Below, in pieces: positions 54,201 through 62,460 of a stretch of DNA of 64,000 nt; the stretch's first letter is position 1, and every line of letters begins with the position of its first letter. The translations under genes and the position numbers were made by a program. The DNA is from Tolypothrix tenuis PCC 7101 (GTDB lineage Bacteria; Cyanobacteriota; Cyanobacteriia; Cyanobacteriales; Nostocaceae), in NCBI RefSeq assembly GCF_002368295.1, contig NZ_AP018248.1, positions 62,001 through 126,000 on the forward strand, read 5' to 3'. Below the pieces are notes generated by a model that saw only the letters and a program-made list of their open reading frames with translations, was not told where the DNA came from and did no database searches.

Positions 54201-55290
54201 AAATTGCGCCGGGACTTTGATGGAAAAATTCTAAAAAGTTTTTGCAATGTCCATCATCATAATTTCGCATATAAGCGCGTAACTCAATCAACAAGGGAAT
54301 TGGCGGTAGAGAAAAACCTCGCGTACCAATTTGATCAAGCGTTTTTTCTACCCAAGCTAATGCTAAATATTGCAATAATGTAGACTTACCTGAACCAGGA
54401 TCGCCCAAAATCACAATATATCTATAAGTTTGTGGCTGATTGACAATATCTAACACCGAAGCTAGCGGCTGTTCAAAATACACCCGTTCGTATTGTTCTA
54501 ATTCTTCCCAAGAAATTGCTGCAGATGCTAATTGATTACTGTCGCGCATCCGTCGCCAATGTTCTTTAGGTAGTTCGTGAACTTGAGGTAAAACTTGGTG
54601 AACTTCTCGCACATTAGGGGTGACAAATATACTCCATAACCTCAATTCGTTATAAGCATAACCACTAGTATCTAAACTATCTAATTTTAAATTGACATAG
54701 CGTTCGCGAATTGCTTCTTGATATTGCTGCAAGTCAAAGTTGGGAATAATTCCCGCAGCTTCTTGGCTATTAATTTGAATTGCTTGTAAGTTATGGGAAT
54801 TGAGTATCTCGCGTAATTCTGGCGACTCTCTAAGAATTTGCTGACATTTTATAACATAACTATCTGTTACCGCTTGCCAATTAAAATCAACAGGTAACTC
54901 TGGTAGATTGAGACTTTGCCAAATAGTTGCTAAACTTTGATAATCTAAGCGCTTGCAATCACCGTCAAAAGCTTGACCTAGTATTTCTTTAACAGACTTA
55001 TAGCAAATAAATTGCTGCAGAGGCTTATTTAATTTTTTAATATCATTATCAGCAAGCTGGCAACACTTTAACTCATCTTCTACGAGTTGTAGAAATTGAT
55101 GGAGTGCTTCAGCGATCGCCTTTTGAATTGGTTCTTCTTTAAATATCTTAGTTGTATTCTGCAAACGGCTTTTAAAAAAGTCCTTGGCATAATCCTTGGC
55201 TAAATCCTTAGCAAAATCTTCATTGAGAATAGATTTCACGAGAAATCCTACAGCATTACTTGCTACCCAGCTAACTAACCATTCCATCAT
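51244..55290 (-). CDS. NACHT NTPase with C-terminal HEAT repeats (STAND family)
   Basis: This 1348-residue protein starts with a hydrophobic helix and a helical region (1-260) of no named type. The NACHT ATPase follows, with Walker A GDPGSGKST (296-304) and Walker B LVMFDGLDE (381-389), then winged-helix-like helices to about 640. From about 780 to 1290 come some 15 HEAT-like units of 33-34 residues (DEDADVRRVAVEQLA, FPDDAD). STAND proteins of this build act as ligand-triggered switches; bacterial NACHT proteins include antiphage sensors. No enzymatic effector domain is recognised. Confidence 0.88.
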   Translation of the reverse strand: MMEWLVSWVASNAVGFLVKSILNEDFAKDLAKDYAKDFFKSRLQNTTKIFKEEPIQKAIAEALHQFLQLVEDELKCCQLADNDIKKLNKPLQQFICYKSVKEILGQAFDGDCKRLDYQSLATIWQSLNLPELPVDFNWQAVTDSYVIKCQQILRESPELREILNSHNLQAIQINSQEAAGIIPNFDLQQYQEAIRERYVNLKLDSLDTSGYAYNELRLWSIFVTPNVREVHQVLPQVHELPKEHWRRMRDSNQLASAAISWEELEQYERVYFEQPLASVLDIVNQPQTYRYIVILGDPGSGKSTLLQYLALAWVEKTLDQIGTRGFSLPPIPLLIELRAYMRNYDDGHCKNFLEFFHQSPGAISHLNQHQLQAQLKTGNALVMFDGLDEVFDSGKREDMITAIHRFTNEYPQVQVIVTSRVIGYKPQRLRDAQFRHFMLQDLDSQQIQDFINRWHDLTFKYEVDKQRKRERLLRAIHTSKAMAELAGNPLILTMMAILNRNQELPRDRAELYKKASELLLYKWDVERALSHEQHLPTTIDYQDKQAMLRQVAYYMQTSQKGLAGNWISTCNLEKIFTDYLKNLEVSEPRDKARRLINQLRTRNFMLCFLGADYYGFVHRTFLEYFCAWEFVWQFKEAQTLSLSELKQEVFGKHWQDETWHEVLRLIAGMIEPRFVAALIEYLMLQNGEQQKFTNLFLAAKCLAEVRKRSVIGLTANKLLVQLQDLTKYDLWYYYDQLFDDKETKLVDEIRTQAVTAIATTWKDDFKIKSWLKQVATLDENWHLRCAAVQELARNFVHDSDNINFLKQRTIIDESWNVRRAGVQELARNFPDDSSTIQFLKDRAIADGDTDVRRVALEELARNFRDDSSTVQFLKDCAIADDADIRRVALEELACNFPDDTDTISILQERSLADEDADVRRVAVEQLAQHFPDDADTMAILQDHATVDEDADVRRVAVEQLAHHFPYDGDTLSILKDRANVDDDADVRRVAVEALACHYQNHTDTIGFLKYRIIADNDSDVRQSAIQGLARNFADDTVISFLKNLATANENWQVRRVAAVELACYFKDNSDIISFLKYRAIADDDADVRQATLQALVSNFPDDAEIIDLLKTRATVDDDADVRRVAVEEIARNFLDDAETISFLQYRATHDSSWNVRLVAVAELARNFPDDAEIITFWQTRATTDKNYYVRRAALQALARNCQNHAETICFLKSRATIDTHWHIRRAAIKELANNFPDDADIPNFCKYCAIADESWQVRQTALQELARHFKEKTGMFEIFYNCAVNDPFQRRNSWQTNPRRVALDIIIKQYPHHSQTLPLLQDIVGNDLDIKLREYAHKKLTELGARVP

Positions 55291-55847
55291 AAAACTCGCG
55301 CCTGTTAGAGCTACTGACTACGAGTATAGACACTAGCATTAATAAATTTCTCAGCTTTTAGGGATATTAACTTACTATCACAACCTGAAAAATGTGATGC
55401 TTGCAAATACTCTGGTTTACATTTACCCTGATGGTTTATTGAAAATAGAAGTTCCTATTATTTAAAATATAAGTATGCTGATAATTATGGTTGCAAAATA
55501 AACCAATATTTTCACAAAATAAATGATTTTGATTTTGATAATAAATCACACAAAAGCTCTGCTTTACTCTGATTTGATGTTATTTTCTGTATTGGTTATT
55601 TATTCTGAATTATTTGTGTAATGGTTTAATTTTTCTTTGAGTATATTAAGTGTAAAAAATATTTATCATCCTAGACATAGGCACAAATACAGCCTAAATA
55701 ATTTAGGTTTACAAATATTACTTAAAAATACAATTTATCAAGAAACCTGGCAATTACTGGCATCGCATCATCAATTTGATTGTATTTCTCTACAATGTAA
55801 AATCGAGGCAAGTTAAAATTGTACCTAGTGATTATTCCTCAGCCCAA
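55291..55847. other. 557-bp divergent AT-rich gap
   Basis: It holds the promoter regions of the NACHT gene and the small partner gene. No repeat family of this genome is seen and no frame is supported. Confidence 0.4.
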
Positions 55848-56063
55848 ATGAGCATAGCAGAATTATTTCCAACCTTGCGTAATCTGTCTCGTGCAGAAAA
55901 ATTGCAGGTGATGCAGTTTTTAGTTCAAGAACTAGCAGATGAAGAAGCATTATCACTGCAACCGAGAACAACTTATCATGTTTGGTCTCCTTTTAATTCT
56001 CATGATGCTGCTGTCAAGCTAGCTGCACTACTAGAAGAAGACAGAAAAGCAAACGATGGTTAA
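55848..56063 (+). CDS. 71-residue partner protein of retropepsin gene
   Basis: It starts MSIAELFPTLRNLSRAEKLQVMQFLVQELADEE, a helical antitoxin-like N-terminus, and ends LAALLEEDRKANDG. The ATG at 55848 gives the compact form; an upstream frame to 55776 seems accidental. Its last 8 bases overlap the start of the retropepsin reading frame, which implies coupled translation. The partner is now broken. It could be an accessory factor or an antitoxin-like regulator (inference). Confidence 0.65.
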   Translation: MSIAELFPTLRNLSRAEKLQVMQFLVQELADEEALSLQPRTTYHVWSPFNSHDAAVKLAALLEEDRKANDG

Positions 56064-56470
56064 TTTTCAAAGGTTTGCTTTCATTGAAGGACGTGATGCA
56101 TTTGGAGATATTGACACAGTTCCACAATTACCTTTGACATTATCTTACCGAAATTCCAGTGTAGAAGTCTCTGGACTGCTAGATACAGGAGCCAGCGTTA
56201 ACGTATTACCCTAATCTTTAGGTATTCAACTAGGAGCTGTTTGGGAAGAATTGAATTTCTGTACAACTAGCTGGTAATTTAGCACCAGTTGAAGCCAAAG
56301 GATTAGTTTTATCAGCCCAAATCGGTATTTTTCCACCAGTGAGATTAGTGTTTGCATGGAGTCTTACAGATAATGTGCCATTGCTGTTGGGGCGGATGAA
56401 CTTTTTTCTAGAATTTGATGTTTGCTTTTACCGTTCCCAAATGGCATTTGAACTGCGTTCAAAGTCATAA
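56056..56470 (+). pseudogene. retropepsin-like aspartic protease, inactivated
   Basis: The frame begins MVNFQRFAFIEGRDAFGDID and carries the active-site motif LLDTGASVNVLP. A TAA stop follows at once (56212-56214). A frameshift near 56258 then separates it from the rest (LAGNLAPVEAKGLVLSAQIG...PLLLGRMNFFLEFDVCF, ending TAA at 56470). With both repaired it would be a typical clan AA single-domain protease of about 137 residues. Confidence 0.85.
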
Positions 56471-56764
56471 GCTGAGAGTATTCAATTAGGAATGCGATCG
56501 CACTATCGCATCATCGCACGATCGCAAACTTGAGCCCTTGCATCGGCTAACAATGCGATGTCTATGCATCCAGAAACGTTAGGTGTTTGGCGTTTGTTGA
56601 GTAAACCGGAGGGGGGACACCTAGAAAAATTGTTTGTGTTAGATTAATTTATCGCTGTTTTAACCGCTTATCCGCCAACCCCAAAATTCTGGGTAAGGAC
56701 TGGTGCTTTCACCCAATGCCCAATGCCCAATGCCCCATGCCCCATACCCCATAGGATATTGTAA
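56471..56764. other. gap with STRR tract
   Basis: CCCAATGC units (56711-56751) end 13 bases before the DUF1838 start. A HIP1-like run (GCGATCGCACTATCGC) lies near 56494. There is no gene. Confidence 0.5.
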
Positions 56765-57571
56765 ATGGTTGCTCAAACTCGAGAATTAGATGCCCAAGAC
56801 TGGGTAAAAACACGTTCTTCCCTCGATGCTAGTGAATCTACTTTTTTAGTATGGAAAGGTAAAATTTACGCCTTTATCCCCGGTGAGAAGCGGAAACTCT
56901 TATTTAAAATATTAGGGATGAGTGTCAGTAGATGTATTCCCATAGAACCAGGAGTTTGGGATTTTACTTCTCGGGAACTGAATTACTACCTTGACCCAGA
57001 GACAGAAGAAAAATTAAATAAATGGGAGAATCTTTGGACGGGAGAAATCCTACCGGTGATGCACGTGGCGAATAATCCCGTACAGGGTACATTTAAGGGG
57101 AAATTTCCCGCGCAAGTTGAGGGTGAGCGCACAACTTTTGTGTTTGATATCTTTCCCACTTACCCCAATCCTTTAGCAGGAAACCCAAAATTTGCGGAAT
57201 ACAGTCCCCAAGAAGTTTATCAAGCGGCGGAATTATTTAAACTCACTGTACCTACTGAAGATTTATCCAACTCAACACTAAATTCAGTTTCGGAAGTGAA
57301 ACTCAGTTGGGATAGGATTGGTCAATGGCTACCTTGGATGAAAATGGGCGATCGCCCCGGTCAGCTGATTTATAGTGCTATTGGTGGTAAAGTCAACGGT
57401 TTCTCTGAGTTACCGCAACTGTTCCAAGATGAAATTAACAATCGCGTTCCTATATATAAGGAAGCACCACAATCAGCACTGGATGTGGAAGATATGACTT
57501 CTTGGCTTTACTTTCAAGAACATTTTGATGCTTACTTAGCGGGAGAAGTCTTTCCCAAACCAGCAGCATAA
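56765..57571 (+). CDS. DUF1838 family protein
   Basis: This 268-residue protein matches DUF1838 over its length: WVKTRSSLDASESTFLVWKGKIYAF, LLFKILGMSVSRCI, DPETEEKLNKWENLWTGE and a C-terminal EDMTSWLYFQEHFDAYL. The function of the family is not known to me. There is no signal peptide and no membrane helix. It is monocistronic. Confidence 0.85.
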   Translation: MVAQTRELDAQDWVKTRSSLDASESTFLVWKGKIYAFIPGEKRKLLFKILGMSVSRCIPIEPGVWDFTSRELNYYLDPETEEKLNKWENLWTGEILPVMHVANNPVQGTFKGKFPAQVEGERTTFVFDIFPTYPNPLAGNPKFAEYSPQEVYQAAELFKLTVPTEDLSNSTLNSVSEVKLSWDRIGQWLPWMKMGDRPGQLIYSAIGGKVNGFSELPQLFQDEINNRVPIYKEAPQSALDVEDMTSWLYFQEHFDAYLAGEVFPKPAA

Positions 57572-57696
57572 AACGTAGGATGCGTTAATAACGCATCCCC
57601 CAGTATTTTTTTTTGACTTTTGACTTTTGACTTCCGCTTTGCGGTACGTTTAAATCTGTTGCCAAAGTTTATTAATATCAATCTTGGCTAATAATA

Positions 57697-58458
57697 TTAC
57701 TCCAGTAAATCAGGTTGGTCGCGGACAATTCTGTTATAAAGTGTTTGAAAACAGAACCAGCCATTTGAAGGTGCGCCAATGTGGTTTCTGGTTAAACGAG
57801 CAGTATTATGTTCAATAATATGGGGTTTTCCCGCAGCCTCAGCTAAAAGTTGTGCTTGACTGGAATTTTCTAAATTAATAAACCACCAAGCAGCTTCATC
57901 TACTGATTGACCAACGGTTAACATCCCGTGATTACGTAAAATTATGGCTTTATTATTTCCCAAAGTTTCCACAATGCGTTGATATTCGCAAGCATTAAAT
58001 AAGACTTCTGTACAGTCATGAAATACACTGTGGTGTTCGTAGAAAGCACAAGCATTTTCATTCAGGGGGTCAAGCGGACGACCTAGGATAGACCAAGCTT
58101 TACCATAAATTGAATGGGCGTATACAGTTGCGATCGCATCTGGTCTAGCAGCATGAATCTGAGAATGGATGGCGATCGCTTCACGATTTATTGCCTGGTC
58201 TCCTTTAACTACATCGCCATCGTGGTTAACTAATACTAAGTTGGAAACTCGAACATCACAGAACTCTACACCCAAGGGATTGACCCAGAAATGATCTGTA
58301 AACTCTGGATCGCGCGCTGTTAGATGTCCATCTGTACCTTCATTAAATCCTAACCGCGCAAACAAACGAAAGGCTGCGGCTAGGCGTTGTTTGCGGTGTA
58401 AGCGTTCATCTTCTACTCGTTCAAATACAGGGGGTTTAGGTCTTTCTAATTTAGGCAT
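57697..58458 (-). CDS. class II aldolase/adducin family protein
   Basis: This 253-residue protein has the zinc-binding arrangement of class II aldolases: ATVYAHSIYGKAWSILG (a His pair region, with one expected His replaced by Tyr) and IILRNHGMLTVG. GTDGHLTARDPEF is the substrate loop. The family includes fuculose-phosphate aldolases and enzymes without aldolase activity. Substrate unknown. Confidence 0.85.
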   Translation of the reverse strand: MPKLERPKPPVFERVEDERLHRKQRLAAAFRLFARLGFNEGTDGHLTARDPEFTDHFWVNPLGVEFCDVRVSNLVLVNHDGDVVKGDQAINREAIAIHSQIHAARPDAIATVYAHSIYGKAWSILGRPLDPLNENACAFYEHHSVFHDCTEVLFNACEYQRIVETLGNNKAIILRNHGMLTVGQSVDEAAWWFINLENSSQAQLLAEAAGKPHIIEHNTARLTRNHIGAPSNGWFCFQTLYNRIVRDQPDLLE

Positions 58459-59161
58459 TTTCTTATTCCTAACTATTAATTAACCATGCGTTTTTTTGGC
58501 AATGGTTTAAAGTTGTTGTACTTTGCAATATATATTCCTAAACTCACCAAACAATCGGCATGAATAACAGATACTCTTGCCTTGGGTGATGATAGCCTTA
58601 GTCAGGCTCGAGAGCCGTAAAGATGTTGATTTTAATACAACAGATAACAATCAAACTCAGCTATGACATAATTGAATTTGCATAATTTGGCACGTATAAA
58701 TTGCTCAAGCAACTACCTAAAAGTCGCTTCGCTAAAATAGCTCACAATTGTCTAAGCAATTGCACAAATTGATCCCAATTTGCTGGCTGCTTAGTACAAA
58801 AGAACTCATAAAACCTCAAACGTACAAGACGATTCTCAATCTAAATATAAATTGATATCACATATACAAATTAGAGTTGTTTTAGCTTACCATAACCTGC
58901 CTTTCGCCTTACTCTATCCTTTGGATTCTCCTGAGGATTAAAGTATAGCGAGATAAAAACTCCTGCTCACTACTAATACACAGTCACAAAAGAGCTACAA
59001 GCCTAGTTCACAAAAGTTTTTAATTTGAAATACGCGAATTTCGCACAGCAATAATAGAAAAAAAGACAAAAAGCCAAAGTCTAAATTAATAGAAAAATTA
59101 TTACTGTCTAAGCTTTTCGCTTGTTTTAGTTAGGGCTTTATGTACGTTGTTCTGTATTAAT
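58459..59161. other. 703-bp gap with possible coding remnant
   Basis: On the minus strand, about 58748-58843 reads coding-like without a start (RLRFYEFFCTKQPANWDQF, then QLLRQL and a stop). This may be the tail of a lost gene. The rest is AT-rich with no repeat or RNA recognised. Confidence 0.35.
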
Positions 59162-59356
59162 TTAATTTATCCCAGGGTCAATCTTAATACCAAGTTGTTC
59201 TAGCCTAGACTGTGTCAGCACCTCCTTTAAAATAATTGTAAATGGATATCGCCGGAATACTTTTGCATCACCTTGTGACAATAGCTTTCTGGCTTGGCTG
59301 ATATGTATGGGATACAAAGGTTGTTTGTTGGCATCCAGAATATAAACTTTAGTCAT
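59162..59356 (-). pseudogene. IscB-like RRXRR/PLMP-domain fragment
   Basis: The fragment has 64 residues from the ATG at 59356: MTKVYILDANKQPLYP, then ISQARKLLSQGDAKVFRRYP and FTIILKE. It reaches the first RuvC strand LGIKIDPG and then stops (IN, TAA). This is the N-terminal PLMP/RRXRR unit that begins IscB and related HNH nucleases, normally 400-500 residues long. The rest (RuvC-II/III, bridge helix, HNH) is absent downstream. It is probably a decayed IS200/IS605-associated gene, though a short product could still be made. Confidence 0.75.
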
Positions 59357-60013
59357 TATGCTTCCAATTAGCCTAGGCAATAGTTTTCAGGTGTTGGATT
59401 TAACTAAGCAATCTATAGATGCTCCTGTAGTTATTTAATTTGTATTTGTATTAAAAAAATACAATACAAAAATTAGGCGATCGCATCTTTTCGAGAAGAA
59501 AATTTTCTCATGCATAGAGTCTCGAGCGCTTTTTTCAACTGGAGATAAATGTAATCAATGATGGTAAAAGTAAGGGCTAGACTTCTCTTTGCCATCGCGT
59601 GACATGAATTTCTCTCATTATTCCTCAATAAACTGCATATTAAGAATAACGAATAAATATTTTTGAATTTTTTTAGTTTGTAATTGGTAATTTTTCATTC
59701 GTTATTTTTCGTTACCCCGTCCCTTTTCTTCTCTGCTCCCTAATGCCTACCGCACTACTTTTTAAGTCAGTTTAGTAGGATTAAACTGTAAAATATTTTG
59801 AATTTTAATTCTTGTGGTTCGGGGTTAATGCACCAGAGCAAACTTATGCTAAACTACAAGCCGCCGCAGCACATGCTGTCCGTAGCAATGTAGTTAAGCG
59901 ATGATTATTTTTGGGTAATCATACTATACTTCCGTATCATACACAAGGAGCATTTTATTGTTACGCTTGAGCATACAATTACCTTTGACGATTCCAACCC
60001 AAGACTTATATAG
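59357..60013. other. 657-bp gap: possible omega-RNA region and coding remnant
   Basis: IscB guide RNAs are encoded just upstream of iscB, so any relic would lie right of 59357 on the minus strand; no clear structure is seen. At about 59828-59904 the plus strand reads VNAPEQTYAKLQAAAAHAV and ends VVKR-stop, which looks like the tail of a lost gene. Confidence 0.35.
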
Positions 60014-60373
60014 GTGATTCAGTCCCATCATTTCTACGCAATTTTGCCAGCTGCACAGACTGTTTTCAATTGGGAAGCGGCAGATTTTATCAAGGTTATC
60101 AAAAATGCGGCTCATATAGCTCAACTCACTATTGTTGGTGAACTGGCTTATGCATTCCAACCACAGGGAGTTTCCGCAGTTATTTTACTAGCAGAGTCTC
60201 ATGTAGCGCTGCATTTTTGGCCAGAAGAAGCAAAAGTTACAATCGATATTCATATATGCGACTACCAAAAAGATAATCAGCAAAAAGCTAGGCTATTAGC
60301 CGAAATTCTTACAAGACAAATTACTGATTCTGAAAGCATGGCTAACTGGAATTATTTAAATATTACTGGTTGA
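60014..60373 (+). CDS. speD: S-adenosylmethionine decarboxylase family protein
   Basis: This 119-residue proenzyme-type protein contains the conserved ESH (61-63) in LLAESHVALHFWPE, where self-cleavage before Ser62 makes the pyruvoyl group. Its product, decarboxylated AdoMet, is the aminopropyl donor for polyamines. The start is GTG at 60014, directly after an in-frame TAG. The family's later Cys is present in IHICDY. It converges on the DUF350 operon, whose first complete gene resembles an aminopropyltransferase. Confidence 0.87.
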   Translation: MIQSHHFYAILPAAQTVFNWEAADFIKVIKNAAHIAQLTIVGELAYAFQPQGVSAVILLAESHVALHFWPEEAKVTIDIHICDYQKDNQQKARLLAEILTRQITDSESMANWNYLNITG

Positions 60374-60498
60374 TAAACTTTCTCATATACGGCTATGAGA
60401 GAATTTGATGATTAGAGACAATTAAATTTACGCTTAACTATCTATGTGGCGGTGCGTTACGCTGAAGCTAACGCACCCTACTAATAATTCATAATTTT
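60374..60498. repeat. GGTGCGTTACGC dispersed repeat between convergent genes
   Basis: GGTGCGTTACGCTGAAGC and TAACGCACC (about 60450-60477) form the inverted repeat seen also at 51053 and 51231. It may serve as a terminator for both convergent genes. Confidence 0.5.
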
Positions 60499-61368
60499 TT
60501 AAAGACACCAAGCAATTAAAAAGGAAGCTGCAATATAAGCAAATCCTTCGATTAAACCTGCGCCAACATTGGGAACTTCTTGATTGGCAATTTCATCAGA
60601 TATTTTTACACCAGGTACTAAAATTAAATCGGCTAACCAGCGAATTACAACCAACGAAATTAAGCAAAATATTAACAGTAATCCATACTGGGCAAAACTC
60701 ACAACCCAGTTTTCAAATTCAGCAGCAAAGGCGACTCTGACAATGTTACCTGTAGCAATCAATAAACCCGCCAAAGCTACACCAGCAGCCGGGTTATTGC
60801 GCTTTTCAATTTCTGCAAACACATTATATTTAGTAACTTTGGGATAAACGAAACTGACTAACACGAGTAATCCTAAGCCAATTAACCAACAAACTATTCC
60901 TACCAACCAACCACCACTTTCTCCAGCTAAAGCCGCATTTAAAATTAAACCGTTGGCGATGTGATTTGCTGCTTCTACATTCGCCGCCCCAATATTACGG
61001 TCTTGAATAATTTCTCGTTCACAATTAAAATGACGCAGAATTAATTTATCTCCTACCCATGCACCAGCTAGCATTAATAAAATTACTGTGGCACCATAAC
61101 TAATTAAATTCAGCGCTTTATCTTGCCAATTGTCTACGCTTTGACCGAGAACGCCACCTAAAGCAATAACTATACCAAAATAGTAACCTACTAAAGCCAC
61201 TGCAACCGCAGGGTTATCATTAACAAACAATTCTAAATTTAATTCCATGCGGCGGCGAAACAGCTTTTGATAAGCAAATTGTCCCAGCCAGAATAAACCA
61301 AAACCTACAAATAATTCTAGTAAAATCACGCCAAATTGCGTAACTAGCGCCATCAGTCTTTCGTTCAT
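60499..61368 (-). CDS. double DUF350 integral membrane protein
   Basis: This 289-residue protein consists of two DUF350 repeats of about four helices each. NDNPAVAVALVGYYFGIVIALGG and the matching NNPAAGVALAGLLIATGNIV mark the repeats, split by short loops. E. coli YjfL is a known relative; DUF350 genes tend to sit with polyamine or ATP-grasp ligase genes. Its ATG overlaps the stop of the FemAB-like gene by 4 bp (ATGA), so the two are translationally coupled. Confidence 0.88.
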   Translation of the reverse strand: MNERLMALVTQFGVILLELFVGFGLFWLGQFAYQKLFRRRMELNLELFVNDNPAVAVALVGYYFGIVIALGGVLGQSVDNWQDKALNLISYGATVILLMLAGAWVGDKLILRHFNCEREIIQDRNIGAANVEAANHIANGLILNAALAGESGGWLVGIVCWLIGLGLLVLVSFVYPKVTKYNVFAEIEKRNNPAAGVALAGLLIATGNIVRVAFAAEFENWVVSFAQYGLLLIFCLISLVVIRWLADLILVPGVKISDEIANQEVPNVGAGLIEGFAYIAASFLIAWCL

Positions 61369-62420
61369 TTGCTTCCACCTGCCAGGTTTTGAAATAAGCT
61401 AATGAGAGTATCAGCTAATTGGTCATAAAAAAAGTAATCGTGAGCGCCTATAGTTTTAATAGGTTGTCCACCAAACTGACTTTTAAATTGCGAAAACTTG
61501 GCATAACTATGATTTACATCTTGGGTAAAACCATAGAAATCATAAAATTGGCAACCGCGCAATTTAGCCCTTTGCATAGCTTCCCAATGTAAGCTGTAAT
61601 TAGCCATAACTTTTGGATGTGCTAAACTCCGTCCACCATATAAATAAGTAGCCACTTGACCGCAATATACTACTAAAATTGCTGCTATGATTTCACCTTG
61701 CCAATAGGCTACACCAATTTCTGCCATGTTTGATTTAAATAATGTTTGGCAAAGATTGATAAAAAAGCCGTAGGGTTCACCAAAAAACTTTTGACGCTGT
61801 ACTGTTTCCCAAAATAATTCATACAATACAGGAATTTTTTGGGAATCATTGCTAAATTCTGTTGTCACACCATAGCGTTGACTGAGGCGGATATTGTAGC
61901 GTCCTTTCGGCTTCATCGCCCCTAAAATTTCGCTAAGTTCTGGCGTTAAATCTATGAGTAAAGTTTCCGATGGTAATAAATCAGCAGGTGCGCGGACAAA
62001 TTTTTTCAGGTACGCTGGTTTTGATGTCCATAGTGGTTCAATCCGCAGTGCGATCGCTCCTAATTCTTGCGCTAATTTTTCGGCTTGATGTAACAATAGC
62101 TGTAGCGCTGACTCTGCATATTCTTGTGGTAATATTGGCCCACCAGGCGCAATCAATAAGTTAGCTTTATTGCTTTGAGGATATAAATAATAAATACATC
62201 CTCCCGTTAATTGATTATTTAAAAATAAACCGTAGCGAAAGGTTTTATATCCCTCAATTTCTTTAAAATCTGCCCAACTGCAAGTTTGCATAAAGCAACC
62301 ATTGGGATGATTTTTGATGAATGCATCCCAATCCTGTTGTGCGGCTGTATTCAATTCTCTAATATTTAAAGCTAAATCCTGCTGAGTCAATTTATTGGTG
62401 TGTGAATTACTTATCTGCAT
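61365..62420 (-). CDS. FemAB-like aminoacyltransferase (double GNAT fold)
   Basis: This 351-residue protein is typical of the FemAB/FemX family. It has DWDAFIKNHPNGCFMQTCSW at the N-terminus, the LLIAPGGPI region, MKPKGRYNIRLSQRYGV, the second acyltransferase half (AAILVVYCGQVATYLYGG) and YDFYGFTQDVNHSYAKFSQFK, split by loops. The family joins amino acids to lipid II or other acceptors using aminoacyl-tRNA. Placed between an aminopropyltransferase-like gene and DUF350, it may act on a polyamine-linked or membrane peptide substrate (inference). Confidence 0.85.
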   Translation of the reverse strand: MQISNSHTNKLTQQDLALNIRELNTAAQQDWDAFIKNHPNGCFMQTCSWADFKEIEGYKTFRYGLFLNNQLTGGCIYYLYPQSNKANLLIAPGGPILPQEYAESALQLLLHQAEKLAQELGAIALRIEPLWTSKPAYLKKFVRAPADLLPSETLLIDLTPELSEILGAMKPKGRYNIRLSQRYGVTTEFSNDSQKIPVLYELFWETVQRQKFFGEPYGFFINLCQTLFKSNMAEIGVAYWQGEIIAAILVVYCGQVATYLYGGRSLAHPKVMANYSLHWEAMQRAKLRGCQFYDFYGFTQDVNHSYAKFSQFKSQFGGQPIKTIGAHDYFFYDQLADTLISLFQNLAGGSK

Positions 62421-62460
62421 AAATCATATTATTTCCCTATGATTTAATTACGAATTATCT

